Positions 9,267-18,123 of a stretch of DNA of 43,336 bases are shown piece by piece (positions within the stretch are counted from its first letter, which is position 1; every line of letters begins with the position of its first letter). A program made the position numbers and the translations under genes. The notes under the pieces were generated by a model. The model saw only the letters and a list, made by a program, of their open reading frames with translations. It ran no database searches and was not told the DNA's origin. The stretch is taken from positions 1-43,336 of the forward strand of contig DDXN01000019.1 in assembly GCA_002347605.1 (NCBI GenBank), given 5' to 3'. This DNA is from Candidatus Dojkabacteria bacterium UBA2259. GTDB taxonomy: Bacteria > Patescibacteriota > Dojkabacteria > SC72.

Positions 9267-9343
9267 GGGGTGGTAGCTCAACTGGTTAGAGCTTTGCACT
9301 GTCACTGCAAAGGTTGCGGGTTCGAGTCCCGTCCACCCCGCCA
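9267..9343 (+). tRNA. tRNA-Asp (anticodon GUC), CCA encoded
   Basis: Full cloverleaf by eye. The acceptor GGGGTGG (9267-9273) pairs with CCACCCC (9333-9339), followed by discriminator G and encoded CCA (9341-9343). The anticodon stem TTGCA/TGCAA closes the loop CTGTCAC with anticodon GTC at 9301-9303. The T arm is GCGGG-TTCGAGT-CCCGT. Its 3' end is the apparent anchor of the repeat array that fills the next 28 kb. Confidence 0.97.
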
Positions 9344-9510
9344 TATTTGAGTTGTTCCTATTAGACCTGTGCACTATGCTCAGAAAGCCTTTTAAGGCTT
9401 GTTTTGTTTACCCCTAAAAGTATGAGTGTTCAAAAGTAAGGCCTGGTGGATGAAAAAGAGCGAAAAAGGATGATTTTTTAGAGTCCTCGGTTCGAAGGTA
9501 GAATGCTTAT
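9344..9510 (+). repeat. Dispersed repeat copy R1, directly downstream of tRNA-Asp
   Basis: Begins immediately after the tRNA CCA and is homologous to the other copies over its whole length: ACCTGTGCACTATG, then AAAAGTAAGGCCTGGTGGAT, then CGGTTCGAAGGTAGAATGCT at the end. In this copy the real tRNA gene takes the place of the tRNA-end-like 5' module found in the other copies. It therefore looks like the founding site of the array. Confidence 0.85.
9385..9409 (+). terminator. Rho-independent terminator after tRNA-Asp
   Basis: AAGCCTT-TT-AAGGCTT (9385-9400) is a perfect 7-bp stem, followed by the T-rich GTTTTGTTT. It lies inside repeat copy R1. The other copies have a different sequence there (GTTTTAAAAC, then CCC-TTAT-GGGG), also able to form small hairpins. 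Confidence 0.65.
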
Positions 9511-9519
9511 GTGGTACGG

Positions 9520-10896
9520 CTATTTATACTTAGCTATAACCTTAACCTCTGTTAATTCTCTTAATCCCCATTTACCATGCTCTCTACCCATTCCAGACAT
9601 CTTACATCCTCCAAAAGGATCTTGAGGTATTACATAAAATGCTCCATTAATACTTACCATTCCTGTTTTAATATCTCTAGCTGCTCTTTCTCCTAATGCA
9701 CTATCTTTTGTAAATACATAACTACCCAAACCATATTGAGTATCATTAGCAAGCTCTATAGCTTCTTCGTATGTTTTAAATGTAATAACTGGAAGAACAG
9801 GACCAAAGACCTCTTCTTTCCACACTCTCATATCTTTAGAAATGTTTCTTAAAATTGTAGGAAGATAGTATGGACCATCTAAGTTATCTGGTTTCTTACC
9901 ACCAACTACTACCTCTGCACCTTTCTCTATTGCATCTTTTACCTGCTCTTGGAGTAATTCAACTTGTCTTTGAGCAACAAGTGGTCCGATATTGGTATCT
10001 TCTTCTAAAGGATTCCCAACTTTAATTGATTCTAACTTGCTTTCTAGTTTAGATATAAAATCATCAACTAATGATTCATGGACTATCATTCTTTTTAATC
10101 CATCACATATCTGTCCACAGTTTCCAAATCTATTTATAAATACAGTTTCAATAACTGTATCTAAATCTGCATCTTCAAAAACCACCCCTGGAGCTGAACC
10201 CCCTAATTCAAGTACAACCCTTATCATTTTCTCTGCACCTACTTTGTAAAGATATTGTCCTGTTTTAGTACTACCTGTAAAACATATTAAATCTATATCT
10301 TCATGTACTAATATATCTCCAACCTTACCATCTCCATATATGAAATTAAGAACTCCTTCTGGTAAATCTGTAGATGAAATTAACTCCTCGTATTTTTTGC
10401 ATACCAATGGTGTCTCTTCAGAGTGTTTAAATACAACAGTATTTCCAACAATGAGATTAGGCATAATTCCCCATATTAAATTAGAGAATGGAAAATTCCA
10501 TGGCATTATGACAGCAGATACCCCAATTGGTTCGTAAGATACTGTGTGAAGTTCTGTATCATTTTCAAAGCTTACTTCTGGGGATAAATATCTCTCAGAA
10601 TTTTCTAAATACCATTTAAAATAGTTGAGACCTGAATCTAAATCAATTAGACTTTCTTCAATTGGCATTCCCATTTCCATCGATTCTAGTTTTGCTAGTT
10701 CTTCTCTATTACTATCAAATACCTTATATATCTTTTCTAAGTATTGTTTTCTTTCTTCTACACTTAACCTACTCCACTGCTTAAAACTAGATCTTGCATT
10801 TGAAACTGCTTCTTTTACTTGTGTCTCTGAGGTTATATCTACCTCTCCGAGTTTACTTATTCTGTTATCTGGACTAATTGATATCAGTTTTGTCAT
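9520..10896 (-). CDS. Aldehyde dehydrogenase family protein (succinate-semialdehyde dehydrogenase-like)
   Basis: 458 residues. An NAD(P)-dependent oxidation of an aldehyde to an acid is expected. Visible motifs are MPWNFPFSN, the cofactor segment FTGSTKTGQ, the general-base Glu in VLELGGSAPG, the catalytic Cys in FGNCGQICDG and the terminal PFGGCKMSGMGRE. The substrate cannot be told from sequence. The stop codon is 9 bp from repeat R1. It is the last gene of a minus-strand trio RidA, 2-hydroxyacid dehydrogenase, ALDH, which suggests detoxification or catabolism of reactive keto or aldehyde compounds; this is inference. Confidence 0.93.
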   Translation of the reverse strand: MTKLISISPDNRISKLGEVDITSETQVKEAVSNARSSFKQWSRLSVEERKQYLEKIYKVFDSNREELAKLESMEMGMPIEESLIDLDSGLNYFKWYLENSERYLSPEVSFENDTELHTVSYEPIGVSAVIMPWNFPFSNLIWGIMPNLIVGNTVVFKHSEETPLVCKKYEELISSTDLPEGVLNFIYGDGKVGDILVHEDIDLICFTGSTKTGQYLYKVGAEKMIRVVLELGGSAPGVVFEDADLDTVIETVFINRFGNCGQICDGLKRMIVHESLVDDFISKLESKLESIKVGNPLEEDTNIGPLVAQRQVELLQEQVKDAIEKGAEVVVGGKKPDNLDGPYYLPTILRNISKDMRVWKEEVFGPVLPVITFKTYEEAIELANDTQYGLGSYVFTKDSALGERAARDIKTGMVSINGAFYVIPQDPFGGCKMSGMGREHGKWGLRELTEVKVIAKYK

Positions 10897-10917
10897 GTTA
10901 TTATTTATATGAAAATC

Positions 10918-11835
10918 TTAATTAGCTACATTAATAGGCATATTCTCTACAACTGAGATAATACATTCAACCCATATTCTATAATCTTCTTCAAATGATT
11001 CTTTTGTATACCATGCTATATGAGGTGTAATCATAATATTACACCCATAATCTTTCATTTCTACCTTATCTTCATCTAACCCTATTCCACCAATAGACTC
11101 ATCTTTAACTTTTTCTACTGCATAGTCAAAATCCCAAACCTCATTACCAGTAGTATTTATAATATATGAATTCTTTTTCATCATATCTATTCTCTCTTTA
11201 TTCAAGAACTCCTTAGTCTCAGGACCGTCTGCAATAGTTAAGAAAATATAATCAGAGGATTTTATTAATTCATCCAGTTCTAAATATGTATACTTATCAT
11301 CTTTGGATTTCCTAGACCAATAGTAGACATCCATTCCCAGACCTTTACCCAATTCAGCAACTCTACTTCCAATATCACCAAGACCAATTATTCCCATTCT
11401 CTTGCCTCTAATTTCATAACCCAAATGTTTATCCCAATCTAATTTCCATCCATTACTAATTATTAATGGTAATTTCTTTGTAATTGATAACATTAAAAAT
11501 ATTGCATGCTCTGCTACTGATTCTGTTGAATATTTAGGAACATTAGTTAATACAATATTTTTCTTTGATAAATACTCTCCATCTACCCAAGTATATCTAG
11601 TAGTAGGTAAACATATTCCTCTAAGGTTTGGTACTTTATCAATAATTTCATTTGGAAATGACCAATCACATACCCCTGGATCTAAAGCTAATACTTTTTC
11701 CTCTTCTGAGAATATCTCTTTTGACTTGTTCCACTCTTCCTTTGTTTCTATGAATACCACATTGCCTTTCTTTTCTAGTAGGGATATTTGTTTATCTGTA
11801 AAAGATGCCTTTTTATCTGCAATTATTATTTTCAT
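10918..11835 (-). CDS. D-isomer-specific 2-hydroxyacid dehydrogenase
   Basis: 305 residues. The C-terminal half has the NAD-binding Rossmann motif GIIGLGDIGSR and the late MITPHIAWYT region, where His is the usual catalytic acid/base. The Arg and Glu of the catalytic triad are expected near TIADGPETK and GIGLDEDK. The substrate (lactate, glycerate, phosphoglycerate or other) is unknown. It lies 1 bp downstream of the RidA gene and 21 bp before the ALDH gene on the same strand, so the three are likely one operon. Confidence 0.9.
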   Translation of the reverse strand: MKIIIADKKASFTDKQISLLEKKGNVVFIETKEEWNKSKEIFSEEEKVLALDPGVCDWSFPNEIIDKVPNLRGICLPTTRYTWVDGEYLSKKNIVLTNVPKYSTESVAEHAIFLMLSITKKLPLIISNGWKLDWDKHLGYEIRGKRMGIIGLGDIGSRVAELGKGLGMDVYYWSRKSKDDKYTYLELDELIKSSDYIFLTIADGPETKEFLNKERIDMMKKNSYIINTTGNEVWDFDYAVEKVKDESIGGIGLDEDKVEMKDYGCNIMITPHIAWYTKESFEEDYRIWVECIISVVENMPINVAN

Positions 11836-11836
11836 A

Positions 11837-12211
11837 TTACTTAACAGCTATCATACTAATTTCAACTTCGGCACCAAGTGGTAAAGCTTGTACACAAACA
11901 ACCTCTCTTGCTGGATATGGTTCTTTAAAATATCCTCTGTATACTTCATTTATCTTTCCATATACCGACATATCAGTAACATATATTGTAGTTTTAACTA
12001 CATTTTCAAATGAACAACCTGCTTCATCTAAAATATTCTTTAAATTATTCAATACTTGATGTGTTTTCTCTTCTATTGTTCCTTCTAGAAGCTTTCCTTC
12101 TGTAGTTAAATATATCTGACCGGATGTGAATACAAAATTGTCTATTTTAATAGCTTGAGAAAATGGACCAGTAGCAAGGGGAGATTTATTTGTTGATACG
12201 GCTTCTTTCAT
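11837..12211 (-). CDS. ridA: RidA/YjgF family enamine/imine deaminase
   Basis: 124 residues from the ATG at 12211, the usual RidA length. A longer frame to 12247 adds an unlikely hydrophobic tail. RidA hydrolyses reactive 2-aminoacrylate and related imines made by PLP enzymes. SPLATGPFSQA, FTSGQI and the conserved Arg region PYPAREVVCV plus GAEVEISMIAV are clear. It is the first gene of the RidA-dehydrogenase-ALDH operon. A minus-strand TATAAT at 12239-12244 gives a leader of about 20 nt and supports the shorter start. Confidence 0.92.
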   Translation of the reverse strand: MKEAVSTNKSPLATGPFSQAIKIDNFVFTSGQIYLTTEGKLLEGTIEEKTHQVLNNLKNILDEAGCSFENVVKTTIYVTDMSVYGKINEVYRGYFKEPYPAREVVCVQALPLGAEVEISMIAVK

Positions 12212-12259
12212 ATATATACTGTAATAACTTAGTAATATATTATACAACTTCCTTTCCCT

Positions 12260-12495
12260 TTTTATACTGTCTCTTTTGTCTCATTCTCATTTTACATAGG
12301 GTCCAGACGTGTATGTCCCGCCATTTTCAACATGTTCCAACAAGACCCGTGCACTATCTTTTAAAACCTTTATGGGGATTGAGTTATTTCGACCTAAAAA
12401 AGGAGAAGTCTCAAAAAGAAGGCCTGGTGTATGAAAAGGGTCAAAAAAGAGATGTTTTTAAGATCTCTTGGTTCGAAGGTAGAATGCTTATTTTA
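12260..12495 (+). repeat. Dispersed repeat copy R2 (full length)
   Basis: Fills most of the gap 12212-12581. It starts with TATACTGTCTCTTTTGTCTC, passes through the tRNA-end-like stretch GGGTCCAGAC to CCGCCA (25 nt), then AACATGTTCCAACAAGACCC, GGCCTGGTGTATG and the closing TTGGTTCGAAGGTAGAATGC. Small open frames across it (such as 12190-12504) have no protein character. Confidence 0.9.
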
Positions 12496-12568
12496 GAAGT
12501 TTAGGTCCGGGATTCTTAAGAAGGTAGAAACAAGAAACAGGCCCATAATATGAAAGTGTTTTCTGTGA

Positions 12569-12574
12569 TATAAT
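12569..12574 (+). promoter_or_regulatory. -10 box (TATAAT) before the GT2/CDP-glycerol transferase gene
   Basis: TATAAT ends 7 nt before the ATG at 12582, so the transcript would start at or next to the ATG. It favours the ATG over the in-frame TTG at 12579. Confidence 0.55.
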
Positions 12575-12581
12575 CCATTTG

Positions 12582-14765
12582 ATGAAAAAAGAACCCAAAG
12601 TATCTATAATCATCCCCGTATATAATGTACAGAAGTATTTAGAGGATTGTATAAAATCAATACTTTCTCAAACATATAAGAACATTGAAATTATATTAGT
12701 AAATGACGGTTCAACAGATAATTCTGGTACAATGTGTGACAATTATAAAAACGACCAATATGGTATAAAGGTAATTCACAAAACAAACGAAGGTGTTAAT
12801 TATGCTAGACGAGATGGATTTCAAGCCTCAAGTGGTGAGTTTATTGTGTTTGTAGACTCCGATGATATTATTGCACCAGATTTCATAAAAACCCACATAG
12901 AAATATTACAAAAAACCTCCACTGAGATAACTGTTGGTAAAGTACATAATTTTTATGGAGAATCTTTGTCACAAAACGAAATTGAACAATGCAATGTAAA
13001 GGGATCTCATCTCGACTATATGGTCTGGACAAACAAAAAAGATATACTATCTGCATTTATAACAAGTCTACCCCCATATGGAAATATGGCTCTAATGTGC
13101 CTGTGGTCCAAGCTTTATCGCCGAAATGTACTTAAAAATATTAACTGGAAGATGGCAAATTATAACCACGGTGAGGACTATTTTATAAATATACAGGCAT
13201 ACGATAATGCAGATTCAGTCTGTTTCATAAACGAGTATTGCTACTATTATAGAAGAAACCGGCCAGAAAAATTAACTTTTAATCCTGGACACAATCTTGC
13301 CCCGAATGGAGAGAAAATCAGTAATTTTGCCTATGTAAAAGATCTGAAATCTGTCTATGAACAGATTTCAAAAAATAGAGGATTAAATCTCAGTAAAGAA
13401 ATCGTGATTACACAATGCAGATTATATACATACTGGCTAGATAAACTGATTGATATGAATCAGTTAAGTTCAGACTTGTGGGATAAATACATTAAAAAGG
13501 AGTTACTTCCAATTATTCATGAGTTTAAGTCCGAAAGTTTAAGTAATTATATGCGAGAGAATCTCACCTCTGGGGAAAAATTACATAAAGAGCTCTCAAT
13601 TAAACTGGATGCTATCTACGAGTATCAAGAAATTGAGAAATATTTACAATATAAAATAGGAACAATAAAAAAATCTTTTAGCAGGCCACAAATATACACG
13701 GATTATTCTAATGCTTGGGTAATTATGGATAGACCAGAGAGTTCTACTGACAACGGATATCATTTCTATAAATGGATGATGAAGAATCAGCCAGAAAGAA
13801 AAATATTTTATGTTATCAATGGTGACTCCAAAGATATCGATAATTTAAAGTCTGAAGGATTTAACCTTGTGTTTACCAATACAGAACAACACAAAGAACT
13901 TCTGAATAAATGTGCCGTTGAGATTTATGCATATTACACATTTAATTTATGCGCACAAAGAACGAACTTTAACTCAATCAAAATATATCTGGGCCACGGT
14001 GTAAAACTGAATAACTCTTTAAACCCAGGACTGAGTAAGAACGATCTATTTGTAACAACATTTAAACGCGAATATGAATTCTTCAAAAAAAATCATCAAG
14101 ATTTCAAAACAATTCAAACAGGACTACCTCGTTTTGAAAACTTAGTAAAAGGTTCAACAAATATAAAGGACAAAATTGTAATTGCACCTCAATGGAGAAG
14201 ATGGCTAAACAAAAAAGCTAATAAACAAGATAATTATTTTGTTCAATGGTCGAATTTTCTTAATTCTAAAGAATTGGAAAATCTGTCATCCAATCATAAA
14301 GTTATTTTTATGATTCACCCCGAATTAGAAACGAAATCAGATTTTATTGATATACCCTCATATATTGAAATACATAAATACCACGAGCTTGGAGCTACAA
14401 ACCTTCAAAAGCTCATTAATCAAACTCAATTAATGATTACAGATTTTAGCTCAATTGCAGTTGATTATGCGATTGCAGGAGCAGATCTAGTCTATTTCCA
14501 GTTTGATCGGAATGAGTACTATAACAATCATACCGCGAGAAAAGGCTGGTTTGACTATGACGAAGACGGATTTGGACCTGTATTTTTCAATGCTAAAGAC
14601 CTAATGAAATATATTAATTACTATCCAAAAGCTAGTAAATCGGATAGAAAGATTTTCAACAACAGACTTAAATCCCTAATCAGTAAAGATATTCAGTTAT
14701 TAAAAACTCCTTCACATTATGTCTATGAACAGATTGTAAAGCAACTGAAAAGAAAAAGAGATTAG
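12582..14765 (+). CDS. Bifunctional glycosyltransferase: GT2 domain fused to CDP-glycerol glycerophosphotransferase-like domain
   Basis: 727 residues from the ATG at 12582. Residues ~5-230 are a GT2 domain (VSIIIPVYN, LVNDGSTDNSG, FVDSDD as the DxD-type motif). Residues ~370-727 resemble TagB/TagF-type polymerases: YLGHGVKLNNS, APQWRRWLN, FMIHPE and TDFSSIAVDYA. This architecture occurs in teichoic-acid-like and capsular polymer synthesis. It probably builds a phosphopolyol- or sugar-containing surface polymer at the inner membrane face. It opens the block between R2 and R3. No TagD-type CDP-glycerol synthase was found, so the donor is unknown. Confidence 0.88.
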   Translation: MKKEPKVSIIIPVYNVQKYLEDCIKSILSQTYKNIEIILVNDGSTDNSGTMCDNYKNDQYGIKVIHKTNEGVNYARRDGFQASSGEFIVFVDSDDIIAPDFIKTHIEILQKTSTEITVGKVHNFYGESLSQNEIEQCNVKGSHLDYMVWTNKKDILSAFITSLPPYGNMALMCLWSKLYRRNVLKNINWKMANYNHGEDYFINIQAYDNADSVCFINEYCYYYRRNRPEKLTFNPGHNLAPNGEKISNFAYVKDLKSVYEQISKNRGLNLSKEIVITQCRLYTYWLDKLIDMNQLSSDLWDKYIKKELLPIIHEFKSESLSNYMRENLTSGEKLHKELSIKLDAIYEYQEIEKYLQYKIGTIKKSFSRPQIYTDYSNAWVIMDRPESSTDNGYHFYKWMMKNQPERKIFYVINGDSKDIDNLKSEGFNLVFTNTEQHKELLNKCAVEIYAYYTFNLCAQRTNFNSIKIYLGHGVKLNNSLNPGLSKNDLFVTTFKREYEFFKKNHQDFKTIQTGLPRFENLVKGSTNIKDKIVIAPQWRRWLNKKANKQDNYFVQWSNFLNSKELENLSSNHKVIFMIHPELETKSDFIDIPSYIEIHKYHELGATNLQKLINQTQLMITDFSSIAVDYAIAGADLVYFQFDRNEYYNNHTARKGWFDYDEDGFGPVFFNAKDLMKYINYYPKASKSDRKIFNNRLKSLISKDIQLLKTPSHYVYEQIVKQLKRKRD

Positions 14766-15496
14766 AACTTTATTGAATTCTCAAACAAATCTTCCTCCTG
14801 TTCAATTATACATTCTAAATCACTTACGGGAATTTCCTCTTCACTATACACATCAGATATATGAATTACATTAGAACTGTTTTCCGAGGCAATTGAAGAT
14901 ATACATGCAATACTTTTACGTGCGTCAGGGTTTCCTTCCTGGGTCTGACTATACCAATCAACATATTCAAGCATTGCTTCTTTTCCATACTTCAGTTCAA
15001 TTAGCTTCGCTCTAAAACATGACCAAATAAATTCGCGAGCACAGAATACTCTTTGGATATCTACAGTGCTATCATCGGAAAATCGGTTTTGAATATCTAT
15101 GTATTTCAACAATAATCTTGAAGTTAGAGCTGCCATTGTAGTGTAGGAGCTTATATGTTCGCCGCTTTCCCTTATATGATTATCTGAGTAATGAATATGG
15201 TATTCCAAACACCTTCTTGCTCTAATAGAATCTATTAATCCTTCGTAGTAAGGTGTATTTTGATTTATTCGTCTATAACTTAAGTTCCTAACTTCTCGCC
15301 TTTTATAAGGTGAGTTCAAATTGCCTAATAAAATCTCTGCAGATTGAACAAATCTTGTACCAGGAGGATAAAATACAATTACAGTATTGTTGCAGCCAAG
15401 AATTTCACCTACCTCTTTCATCTCATCTCTACCAGACTCTGTTAAAGCAGAATACCCCTCGCCTTGTTCCCCATGTCTCACAAAAAATAATTTCAT
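14762..15496 (-). CDS. Histidine phosphatase (phosphoglycerate mutase) superfamily protein
   Basis: 244 residues. The N-terminus FFVRHGEQ is the phospho-accepting RHG motif, and TESGRDEM follows as in the family. A late His is expected for catalysis; candidates are in EYHIHYS and GEHISSYTT. The second half is not recognisable and is longer than simple SixA/CobC proteins. The gene converges with the GT2 fusion gene, overlapping its 3' end by 4 bp. It may remove a phosphate from a sugar or polyol intermediate of this cluster, which is inference from location. Confidence 0.8.
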   Translation of the reverse strand: MKLFFVRHGEQGEGYSALTESGRDEMKEVGEILGCNNTVIVFYPPGTRFVQSAEILLGNLNSPYKRREVRNLSYRRINQNTPYYEGLIDSIRARRCLEYHIHYSDNHIRESGEHISSYTTMAALTSRLLLKYIDIQNRFSDDSTVDIQRVFCAREFIWSCFRAKLIELKYGKEAMLEYVDWYSQTQEGNPDARKSIACISSIASENSSNVIHISDVYSEEEIPVSDLECIIEQEEDLFENSIKF

Positions 15497-15644
15497 AATG
15501 TCTTATTATTTAACAATCAATTTATCCATTATACCAAATTCACCCCCTAGTATTTACTATTAGATACTATTAAACTCAAAACTTTTAGATTTTATGATAT
15601 ACTTTTCCGGATAAATACATGAATTGCAAGAAAATATAAATATT

Positions 15645-17090
15645 ATGAAGACAAAATTTAACATATTTTACTGGGGTGCAAATACTGAAGTGCAGTTTCA
15701 ACCATTTACTGAAATACCTAAGGATATCCCTGTTACCTCTTGTATGGTAATGGCAACAATTAACAATGAATATATGGTTCTGTCAAGTCCACAAAGAGGT
15801 TGGGGTTTGCCAGGAGGGCATACGGAGGAAGGTGAAACCCCTGAAGAGACCGCAATTAGGGAACTTCGTGAAGAAGCGGCTGTCGAAATTGATAAAAAAA
15901 GCCTCAGAGTAGTTGGAGGCTGGCTTGCAAAAAAGATTAATAAAACAGAGAAAAACGCTAAATATCCTGACTTGGCATACATGCTATTATTCACTGCTGA
16001 CATTAAGAAAATTAATCAATTTACAAAGAGATTTGAAATTTACGATCGAATTTTTGTACCAATAAATAAGGTAACTAATTATGCTGGTGGTGTGAATTTC
16101 ATACAAATCTTTAACCATATAACTGAAACATATAAAGATAGATTTAGAAAGCGTAATCATGAAGACAAAGTTTCTATAGTAATACCTTTTTATAATACTG
16201 GGAAATATATTAAGAAATGTCTGGACAGTGTTGCAAAACAATCTTACAAAAACATTGAAGTTATACTAGTTAATGATGGCTCTACTGACAATTCAGAAGA
16301 AATATGTGACAGATACGTTAAATCTGACAATAGGTTCAGCTTAGTTAAACATAAGAAAAACATGGGACCTGCAGTAGCTAGAAATACAGGACTTGACTTC
16401 ATTACTGGTAATTATTTATGTTTAATTGATAGCGACGATTATATTCATGAAGATTTTGTTTCAAAGTTACTTTCAACAGCAATCCAACATAATGCAGATA
16501 TAGCAGAATGTCAGAACTACTGTTTGATAGATGGCAAATTAACAGATAAACATAGTGCAGATGAATATGCAAAAGATATAACTATTTCAAGTGGTAAGGA
16601 AGTTCTAAAAAACTACTTAAGACATAGTAAACCAAGAACTAGCACAGTAACTTTGTGTCATAAAATTTATAAATCTGATCTCTTTAAAAACAACCACATT
16701 TCTTTTGATCCAAATCTCGTAAGATTTGAAGATTCAGACATTATATATAAACTTTATGAGAAAGCAGAGACACATGTATTTATTACAGACAAACTTTATT
16801 TCCATGTCCATAGAGATGGTAGCATAATGCAATCACTTAAGAAGACAAATGATGGATTCAATGACACTATATATGTAATTACCAAGATGTTGGCTCACTT
16901 TGCTGAGAACAAAGAATTTTACAATGACGCTATGGAATATATCAGGTGGAATATAACACATTCTATTAAAGGTTTATCTAATGATGACTTAGCAAGTTTT
17001 ATAAAAAACCATATCATTAATAATTCAAAAAAGTTAACAAGGCTATATTCAGATAACAAGGTAGTTGTAGACCAAGAACCCTCTAAATAA
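15645..17090 (+). CDS. Nudix hydrolase fused to GT2 glycosyltransferase
   Basis: 481 residues from the ATG at 15645; a TTG at 15624 would add seven. Residues ~25-170 are a Nudix domain whose box runs GHTEEGETPEET then RELREEAAV, with Ala in place of the usual last Gly. Residues ~175-400 are a GT2 domain: VSIVIPFYN, LVNDGSTDNSE, CLIDSDDYI. Nudix enzymes cleave nucleotide-diphosphate compounds, so a fusion to a nucleotide-sugar-using transferase could remove inhibitory by-products or select donors. That idea is inference. The fusion is uncommon in my experience. The GT2 half resembles that of the gene at 12582. Confidence 0.87.
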   Translation: MKTKFNIFYWGANTEVQFQPFTEIPKDIPVTSCMVMATINNEYMVLSSPQRGWGLPGGHTEEGETPEETAIRELREEAAVEIDKKSLRVVGGWLAKKINKTEKNAKYPDLAYMLLFTADIKKINQFTKRFEIYDRIFVPINKVTNYAGGVNFIQIFNHITETYKDRFRKRNHEDKVSIVIPFYNTGKYIKKCLDSVAKQSYKNIEVILVNDGSTDNSEEICDRYVKSDNRFSLVKHKKNMGPAVARNTGLDFITGNYLCLIDSDDYIHEDFVSKLLSTAIQHNADIAECQNYCLIDGKLTDKHSADEYAKDITISSGKEVLKNYLRHSKPRTSTVTLCHKIYKSDLFKNNHISFDPNLVRFEDSDIIYKLYEKAETHVFITDKLYFHVHRDGSIMQSLKKTNDGFNDTIYVITKMLAHFAENKEFYNDAMEYIRWNITHSIKGLSNDDLASFIKNHIINNSKKLTRLYSDNKVVVDQEPSK

Positions 17091-17135
17091 ATCTCAAAAG
17101 AGGTTCATCACTACGAATGAAATATTCAATGGTTA

Positions 17136-18119
17136 TTAATTATTTGCTAGCTTAATGCAATACCAAAGTATTTCCTCAGGGATATTTAATCCATACTTTT
17201 CAGCATCAATTCGAGCTAATGGATTAATCTCAAATACTGCCTTATTTTTTCCACCAGACGCATCAACTCTACAAAAGCCCTCAGCACTGACTGCCTTTGC
17301 GGCACTGACATATATTTTGATTTCACTACCAGTTGGAATATATTTTTCACCCTTAGATTCTCTTGCAAGTCCTGCACAATTAACAATTCCATAACCCTTT
17401 GTAGTATAACAGCCAACAACCTCACCACCAACTATGTATGCTCTAACAACAGTCCTTCCTTCTGATTGTGGTGTACTATCAATATCATTTTGAATTACCT
17501 TAGGATTACTGTCTTTTCTTGAAGCCCACAATAGCGGAGCAAGATAATCGATATCAGCCTTCATAGGTTGAGTTCCAACTCCTCCTGCTGTAAATCCAGT
17601 AGTCTTAACAACGACATGCTCTAATTTGGAATCTACTTTCTTCATAAGCTCTAGTGCTGTTGGCACATCACCTTTGGCAGAGGAGATAATTGAATTCGCA
17701 CACGGAATACCTTTATTTGCTAATTCAATTGCGATAAGACCCTTGTCATCAGCCACCGTTAATGCTCTAAATCCATTAACAACCTTTGCCCCCTGTTTTT
17801 CTAGAGCAAAAATTATCATTCTTACCATATTCCTATCTAACAAATCATGTCCAAATGGAAAATAGACGGACCCATTAATCTTACCTGATTCATCATACAA
17901 TTCTGGAATACCCTGTGAATTTAAATGAATTAATACTCTTTGAGGATCTTTGAAAACTACTGGGACTCCCCACTTTTCTGCAATCGGTTTAAATTGATCA
18001 ATGGGAGAAATTGGTGCAGAAAATCCTAAATATCTATTCACTGGAGTCAAGATAACTATGGGATTCTCTGGATCTATTTTGCTAGCTATTTTTTTTATTT
18101 CTTCGATTGGTGGAATCAT
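17136..18119 (-). CDS. ATP-grasp-like protein (RimK/glutathione-synthetase type, tentative)
   Basis: 327 residues. The middle and end look like an ATP-grasp enzyme: VVVKTTGFTAGG, VVRAYIVGGEVVG and the metal-binding EINPLARID near the C-terminus. Such enzymes form amide or ester bonds with an acyl-phosphate intermediate. The N-terminal ~150 residues are not recognised. It starts 4 bp after the end of the GT20 gene on the same strand, so the pair should be co-translated. That suggests an amino acid or acid is attached to the sugar product, which is inference. Confidence 0.6.
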   Translation of the reverse strand: MIPPIEEIKKIASKIDPENPIVILTPVNRYLGFSAPISPIDQFKPIAEKWGVPVVFKDPQRVLIHLNSQGIPELYDESGKINGSVYFPFGHDLLDRNMVRMIIFALEKQGAKVVNGFRALTVADDKGLIAIELANKGIPCANSIISSAKGDVPTALELMKKVDSKLEHVVVKTTGFTAGGVGTQPMKADIDYLAPLLWASRKDSNPKVIQNDIDSTPQSEGRTVVRAYIVGGEVVGCYTTKGYGIVNCAGLARESKGEKYIPTGSEIKIYVSAAKAVSAEGFCRVDASGGKNKAVFEINPLARIDAEKYGLNIPEEILWYCIKLANN

Positions 18120-18123
18120 ACTT

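Noticed and set aside
12190..12504. Open frames across repeat copies (also 27438-27662, 36093-36275, 36145-36330)
   Set aside because: They lie inside noncoding repeats, are not kept between copies and have no protein-like composition.
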